This document shows, piece by piece, positions 60,405 through 64,000 of a stretch of 64,000 nt of DNA (its first letter is position 1; every line of letters starts with the position of its first letter). This DNA comes from Halobacteria archaeon HArc-gm2 (GTDB taxonomy: Archaea; Halobacteriota; Halobacteria; Halobacteriales; Haloarculaceae). Made by a program: the position numbers and the translations under genes. A model generated the notes under the pieces. It was not told the origin of the DNA. It did not search any database and saw only the letters and a list, made by a program, of their open reading frames with translations. Where the stretch lies: contig JAOPKE010000002.1 in assembly GCA_025517465.1 (NCBI GenBank), positions 186,001-250,000 of the forward strand. The letters are read 5' to 3'.

Positions 60405-60800
60405 ATGGCCGTCGCCACACACGCGCTCGTGGGATACACCCTCGGGAAAGTGCTCGTCGACGAGCCGGCCTGGGGCCTGCTGGGCGGCGTCGCCGCCGAC
60501 ATCGACCTGCTCTTCCCGCTGGCGTGGCAGCCGCCGCTCGTCCACCGCGGGATCACCCACACCGCGCTGGCGGCTGCTCTCCTGACGCTACTGGTCGCCC
60601 GCTGGCGGCGGTCAGCCGGCCTCGCGGTCGGCGTCGCCTACGCCTCGCAACTGGCCATCGACGCGACGACGCCCGCCGCAGTCCCGCTCCTGTACCCCAT
60701 CACGACGACTCGCGTGGGCGTCGAACTCGGAGGCCACTCCTGGCCGGCGACGGTACTCCTCTGGGCTGGCTGCCTCGCGGCGCTGTCTCGGTGGCGGTGA
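60405..60800 (+). CDS. YdjM/PF04307-type membrane-bound metal-dependent hydrolase
   Basis: 131 residues. MAVATHALVGYTLGKVLVDE starts with the conserved His; AADIDLLFPLAWQPPLVHRG carries DxD and the HRGITH motif, with four membrane segments. This is the PF04307 layout (metal ligands at the membrane face). Start: ATG 60405 gives the normal N-terminus; GTG 60360 is an alternative. It follows M32 by ~55 bases. Activity unproven. Confidence 0.82.
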   Translation: MAVATHALVGYTLGKVLVDEPAWGLLGGVAADIDLLFPLAWQPPLVHRGITHTALAAALLTLLVARWRRSAGLAVGVAYASQLAIDATTPAAVPLLYPITTTRVGVELGGHSWPATVLLWAGCLAALSRWR

Positions 60801-60833
60801 GGCACGAGAACCGGTTGACGGGACCGGTGAACG

Positions 60834-61148
60834 TTAGTCGACCGTCACGCAGACCGTCTCCCCGCCGCGAACAGTGACCAGGTGGTCCGCGTACGAGAAC
60901 TCGATGGAGACGGTGTCTCCGGGGCCAGCGCACCCGGATTCGACGATACAGTCGAGCGCCTCGGGGTCGATGCTCTCTGCGAGCGGTTCGAGCGAGTCCG
61001 TTCCTGTGCCAGCCCCGACGGGGTCGCGCCCGGACGCCGCAGCGACGGCACGCACGACGGCGAGCGAGGGCGCCTCGTCCGGTCTGACTCGGCACGTTGT
61101 GGTTCCGTCTGGCAGTTCGGCGGCTGGATCGTTACAATCAACAGTCAT
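60834..61148 (-). CDS. Stand-alone HalOD1 output-domain protein
   Basis: 104 residues: TTTCRVRPDEAPSLAVVRAV, GTGTDSLEPLAESIDPEALD, GDTVSIEFSYADHLVTVRGG. This is the HalOD1 fold alone, with no sensor domain. The same domain is fused in the protein at 32.6-33.5 kb. A TATA-like CACTTAAAAG (minus strand, ~61207-61216) lies ~60 bases before its start. Works presumably as a signalling output by protein binding. Confidence 0.8.
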   Translation of the reverse strand: MTVDCNDPAAELPDGTTTCRVRPDEAPSLAVVRAVAAASGRDPVGAGTGTDSLEPLAESIDPEALDCIVESGCAGPGDTVSIEFSYADHLVTVRGGETVCVTVD

Positions 61149-61216
61149 CTACTACCGCCTGGTACGCCCCACGGGCACGAATGGGTGCGTGTTGTTCCTG
61201 GCCAACCTTTTAAGTG

Positions 61217-61873
61217 TCACCGCTCGCCGAGTGTGTGTTCCAGCAGGTTCTTCTCCCCGCGGCGGAGCAGGGTCGATACCGCCTGTCCCGAGACGTCGAG
61301 CGTGGCGGCGATTTCGCTCACGGAGGTCTCACGGGGAACCTCGAAGTAGCCCAGTTCCAGCGCCTTGCTCAGGGCCTCGTACTGGGGTTCCGTCAATCCG
61401 TACTCCATTCCACCACTCGCGTCGTCAGACGTTCCGTCCTCGTACAGCCGGTTCAACCGAAATCCGACGCCCTGATTCCCACAGGCCGCCGCGTAGGCCC
61501 GCAACGAGTCGCGCGAGGGTATCCGAGCGACGAACCGCATGCCGTCAGCCGAAACCGTCAGGTCGAGGACGACGATGTCCGCCTCGGCGGCGGCCAGGTA
61601 CGTCGAGACGTCCTGGCCCGTCTCCGAGAGCGTGAGCCGGTAGAGCCGACGGTCGTCGGTGCGAGTGAGGTGCCGGAACGACCGGACCGTCTCGTCGGTC
61701 GCCACCGCCGCCTCGAACCCAGGGAGGTGTCGTTCCGCGACCCACACGAGAAATCTGAGTCGCTCGTCGGGAATCGACCGTATCTCCTCGAGTTGTAACT
61801 CCGCGTCGTCGAGTTCGGCGACCGTCGCCGAGAGGATGGGTGTGGCGAGGACGCCTTCGCCGACGAGTGCCAT
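61217..61873 (-). CDS. Bacterio-opsin activator-type HTH regulator
   Basis: 218 residues. The C-terminal ~55 residues are an HTH_10 domain (GLTEPQYEALSKALELGYFE, VPRETSVSEIAATLDVSGQA, VSTLLRRGEKNLLEHTLG). The N-terminal ~150 residues are a sensor-type region (LVWVAERHLPGFEAAV, RRLYRLTLSETGQDVSTYLA, MRFVARIPSRDSLRAYAAAC). Such Bat-like regulators respond to oxygen, light or unknown cues. Start ATG 61873. It precedes the HalOD1 gene on the same strand with a 68-base gap. Confidence 0.88.
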   Translation of the reverse strand: MALVGEGVLATPILSATVAELDDAELQLEEIRSIPDERLRFLVWVAERHLPGFEAAVATDETVRSFRHLTRTDDRRLYRLTLSETGQDVSTYLAAAEADIVVLDLTVSADGMRFVARIPSRDSLRAYAAACGNQGVGFRLNRLYEDGTSDDASGGMEYGLTEPQYEALSKALELGYFEVPRETSVSEIAATLDVSGQAVSTLLRRGEKNLLEHTLGER

Positions 61874-61998
61874 TGGCGACTGTGTGCCTGCCACTCTAAA
61901 GCCGGTTGTGGCCAGTTGCGTACGCCGTACACGGACGGTCGTCGGCGTCGACGCCGCGGACCCGCACCCCTTTTGGCCCCCGGCAGCGACGCTCACGC

Positions 61999-62808
61999 AT
62001 GGTCGACCTCGACGCCACGCAGCTCGACCGCTATTCGCGCCACGTCATCATGGACGACGTGGGCCCGGCGGGCCAGGAAGCCCTGCTCGAGGCGAGCGTG
62101 CTCGTCGTCGGCGCGGGCGGCCTGGGGTCGCCGGTCCTGCAGTACCTCGCGGCCGCCGGCGTCGGCACCCTGGGAATCGTCGACGACGACGTCGTCGAGC
62201 GCTCGAACCTCCAGCGCCAGGTGATCCACGGCGACGCGGACGTCGGCCGGCCGAAGGTCGAGAGCGCCCGGGAGTTCGTCGCGGACCTGAACCCCGACGT
62301 CACCGTCGAGACGTACGAGACGCGCTTCGACAGCGAGAACGCCGCCGAACTCGTCGGACAGTACGACCTCGTCGTCGACGCCTCGGACAACTTCCCGACG
62401 CGCTTCCTGGTCAGCGACGCCTGCACCGTCGCCGGCGTCCCGTTCTTCCACGGCGCTGTCTACCGCTTCGAGGGGCAGGTTACGACCTTCTCCGGCGAGG
62501 GGCCGTGTTACCGCTGTCTCTTCCCCCAGGCCCCGCCGGAGGGCACCGTCCCCGACTGCTCGACGGCCGGCGTGCTCGGCGTGCTCCCCGGCACCGTCGG
62601 CTGTCTCCAGGCGACGGAGGTCGTCAAGTGGATCGTCGGCGAAGGCGAGTCCCTCGACGGGCGTCTGCTCGCCTTCGACGCCTCGGCGATGTCCTTCGAC
62701 GAGGTGCCGGTGAACCGGAACCCCGACTGTCCGGTCTGCGGCGACGACCCGAGCGTCGAGTCCGTCGCGAGCGTCTCCTACGAGGGCCGCTGCTCGCTGT
62801 CGGACTGA
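61999..62808 (+). CDS. ubaA: SAMP-activating E1 enzyme (UbaA/MoeB/ThiF)
   Basis: 269 residues. Adenylation fold: VLVVGAGGLGSPVLQYLAAA (ATP loop, 35-54), DDDVVERSNLQRQVIHGDAD, and the catalytic cysteine C187 in PDCSTAGVLG. Zinc ligands C170/C173 (CYRC) and C244/C247 (CPVC) complete it. UbaA activates SAMPs for protein tagging and for Mo-cofactor and tRNA thiolation in haloarchaea (family knowledge). It lacks a rhodanese domain, as expected. Starts ATG 61999. Confidence 0.95.
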   Translation: MVDLDATQLDRYSRHVIMDDVGPAGQEALLEASVLVVGAGGLGSPVLQYLAAAGVGTLGIVDDDVVERSNLQRQVIHGDADVGRPKVESAREFVADLNPDVTVETYETRFDSENAAELVGQYDLVVDASDNFPTRFLVSDACTVAGVPFFHGAVYRFEGQVTTFSGEGPCYRCLFPQAPPEGTVPDCSTAGVLGVLPGTVGCLQATEVVKWIVGEGESLDGRLLAFDASAMSFDEVPVNRNPDCPVCGDDPSVESVASVSYEGRCSLSD

Positions 62809-62938
62809 CCTCGTCGTTCTTGCCCGCTTCGGCTTCGGGGTCTGAGTGGGGTGTCGCGGCGCACCGTTCGCTCACAGTCGACTGCATCGTCCGTTGGGCA
62901 GACCTGCGAAAGTGGCCGGATGACCTTCACTCTCCCAT

Positions 62939-62948
62939 ACATTTATCC
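62939..62948 (+). promoter_or_regulatory. Putative TATA box for the 80-residue membrane protein
   Basis: ACATTTATCC, 24-33 bases before ATG 62972, leaderless spacing. Confidence 0.5.
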
Positions 62949-62971
62949 TGTGGGCGAGCCCATCGCAGTAT

Positions 62972-63214
62972 ATGGTGTATAACCGGCAGAGTGCGAACGT
63001 ACCATCGACGTGGGGGCAACTGAACGCCAGCGCAGTCGAGTTGCTGTTCGCTGTGGCGCTGCTCATCGGGTCAGCGTCTCTGGTTTCGATGGCGAGCGGA
63101 GACCCCGAAACGATGGCACTGGTTGCACTGACCGGTATCACGGTCGTCCTACTCGGGCTGAGTCTCGTTCGACTCTCCGAGTACCTTCGAAGGACCGACC
63201 TCTCCTCCTTCTGA
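62972..63214 (+). CDS. Small two-helix membrane protein, hypothetical
   Basis: 80 residues with helices AVELLFAVALLIGSASLVSM and MALVALTGITVVLLGLSLVR, short polar ends. Codon use is less GC-rich than the neighbours. No family recognised. Confidence 0.6.
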   Translation: MVYNRQSANVPSTWGQLNASAVELLFAVALLIGSASLVSMASGDPETMALVALTGITVVLLGLSLVRLSEYLRRTDLSSF

Positions 63215-63243
63215 GATCCTCGTAACGACGTCCGCGAAAAAAA

Positions 63244-64000
63244 TCAGCGCCGCGCCGCCGCCAGCGACTGCACCGCGTCCGCTGGCGGCCGGTCGAACTC
63301 GTCGGGGTGGATCAGCGCCGCCAGAAACTCCAGCGTGTCGACGAGGCGCGGCCCCGAGCGGTTGACGTAGTGGTGGCCGTCGACGAGGTGGACCCGCCCG
63401 CTCTGGACCGCGCTCAACTCGTCCCAGCCCGGCCGCTCGGTCACGTCGGCGAGGTTCTCACGGGTCTGGTCCAGGTCGAACCCGCAGGGCGCGACGACGA
63501 GCACCTCGGGGTCGTACGCCCGAACCTCCTCCCACTCTCGCGGGCGCGAGTGTGCGCCTGCGTCTTCCATTTCGTATATTCCACCTGCCTTCTCCACCAT
63601 CTCCGGGACCCAGTGGCCGGCGACCATCACGGGGTCGAGCCAATCCAGCACTGCAACACGGGGACTGTTGTCATCATTGCTCGCGGACGTCTCGGCCGTC
63701 GTCTGTTCGACTGCCTGGACGCGCTCCCGCAGGCTCCCGACCAGTTCAGTGGCGGCCTCGCGTTCGCCCACGGCCTCGCCGATGTGCTCGATGCTCTCGA
63801 ACAGGTCCGCCAGGCTGTGGACGTCCATCGTCAGCACCTCGGCGTCCAGACCCAGGTCGGCGACGGCCTCCTCGACGAGGACGTGGTCGACCGCGCAGAC
63901 GTCGCAGACGCCCTGGGTGACGACCAGGTCCGGGTCGACCGCGGCCAGCGCCTCCCGGTCGACCGCGTAGACTCCGTCGCCGGCCTCCGCCTCGGCCACC
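63244..64000 (-). CDS. Cobalamin-type ABC substrate-binding protein, N-terminus cut by window edge
   Basis: At least 251 residues, open to the right edge, so the signal peptide is missing. The fold matches class III binding proteins of the cobalamin/iron group: LAAVDPDLVVTQGVCDVCAV, VLTMDVHSLADLFESIEHIG, VAVLDWLDPVMVAGHWVPEM, LVVAPCGFDLDQTRENLADV, and the C-terminal GRVHLVDGHHYVNRSGPRLV. The CDVCAVD motif and length resemble the haloarchaeal BtuF-like proteins. Transporter genes would lie beyond the window. Confidence 0.87.
   Translation of the reverse strand, partial: VAEAEAGDGVYAVDREALAAVDPDLVVTQGVCDVCAVDHVLVEEAVADLGLDAEVLTMDVHSLADLFESIEHIGEAVGEREAATELVGSLRERVQAVEQTTAETSASNDDNSPRVAVLDWLDPVMVAGHWVPEMVEKAGGIYEMEDAGAHSRPREWEEVRAYDPEVLVVAPCGFDLDQTRENLADVTERPGWDELSAVQSGRVHLVDGHHYVNRSGPRLVDTLEFLAALIHPDEFDRPPADAVQSLAAARR

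Overview
The window is haloarchaeal (class Halobacteria). The coding DNA is very GC-rich, the proteins are strongly acidic, lipoproteins carry twin-arginine plus lipobox signals, and several promoters are TATA-type and leaderless. It holds archaeal hallmark genes: RNase P RNA, ABCE1/RLI, Sec61-beta, FAU-1, archaemetzincin, UbaA, F420-dependent NADP reductase, a PIN-ATPase-KH protein, and HalOD1 and Bat-type HTH proteins. The gene set would fit Haloarculaceae, but genus cannot be fixed from the sequence alone. It looks chromosomal: no origin, CRISPR array, tRNA, or intact transposase was seen.

Layout. 0-2.7 kb: two tandem iron-type ABC substrate-binding lipoproteins (the first cut by the window edge), a TrmB-like regulator and an SMR transporter. 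3.1-4.9 kb: two tandem Tat-exported paralogues of unknown role. 5-10.2 kb: HAD phosphatase, beta-CASP nuclease, aldo/keto reductase, two overlapping lipoproteins. 10.3-15.8 kb: MATE exporter, a LutC + fused LutB-LutA lactate oxidation operon, a second aldo/keto reductase. 16-17.7 kb: a tiny zinc finger, an array of hairpins, a large inverted-repeat element, rnpB on the minus strand and a glutaredoxin-like gene. 18.7-26.2 kb: pncB and pncA (NAD salvage) flank an operon of three paralogous HEXXH-bearing surface lipoproteins. 26.2-30.1 kb: M23-like protein, lipoate-ligase-like protein, small regulators, dihydroorotase. 31-36.2 kb: LVIVD surface protein, HalOD1-RecA-like protein, FAU-1 operon, Sec61-beta, thioredoxin. 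37-42.2 kb: F420-dependent reductase, HTH/zinc-ribbon regulator, HAD, UPF0146, archaemetzincin. 42.8-47 kb: RLI with an EMC6-like partner, winged-HTH protein, USP with a zinc ribbon, third aldo/keto reductase. 47.2-51.7 kb: a giant secreted subtilase-like protein. 51.8-64 kb: PIN-ATPase-KH protein, DUF368 transporter, M20 and M32 peptidases, RidA, HalOD1, Bat-type HTH, UbaA, and a cobalamin-type substrate-binding protein running off the right edge.

The most striking unexplained signal is a family of at least seven intergenic structured repeats (about 7.2, 16.6, 20.1, 30.2, 36.4, 40.1 and 58.5 kb). Each is built from a ~120 bp half-unit starting near CCGCCAACA...GAAAGCCC and ending GCCC(C)TTTCAGTCC. 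Half-units occur alone, as inverted pairs around a ~25-bp spacer, or as inverted pairs around a 200-350 bp core. Inside each half-unit a variable stem is conserved by base pairing rather than by sequence. No coding potential explains them; they look like non-autonomous mobile elements or large structured RNA/DNA elements. A separate 82-bp nested palindrome lies at the 3' end of ridA.
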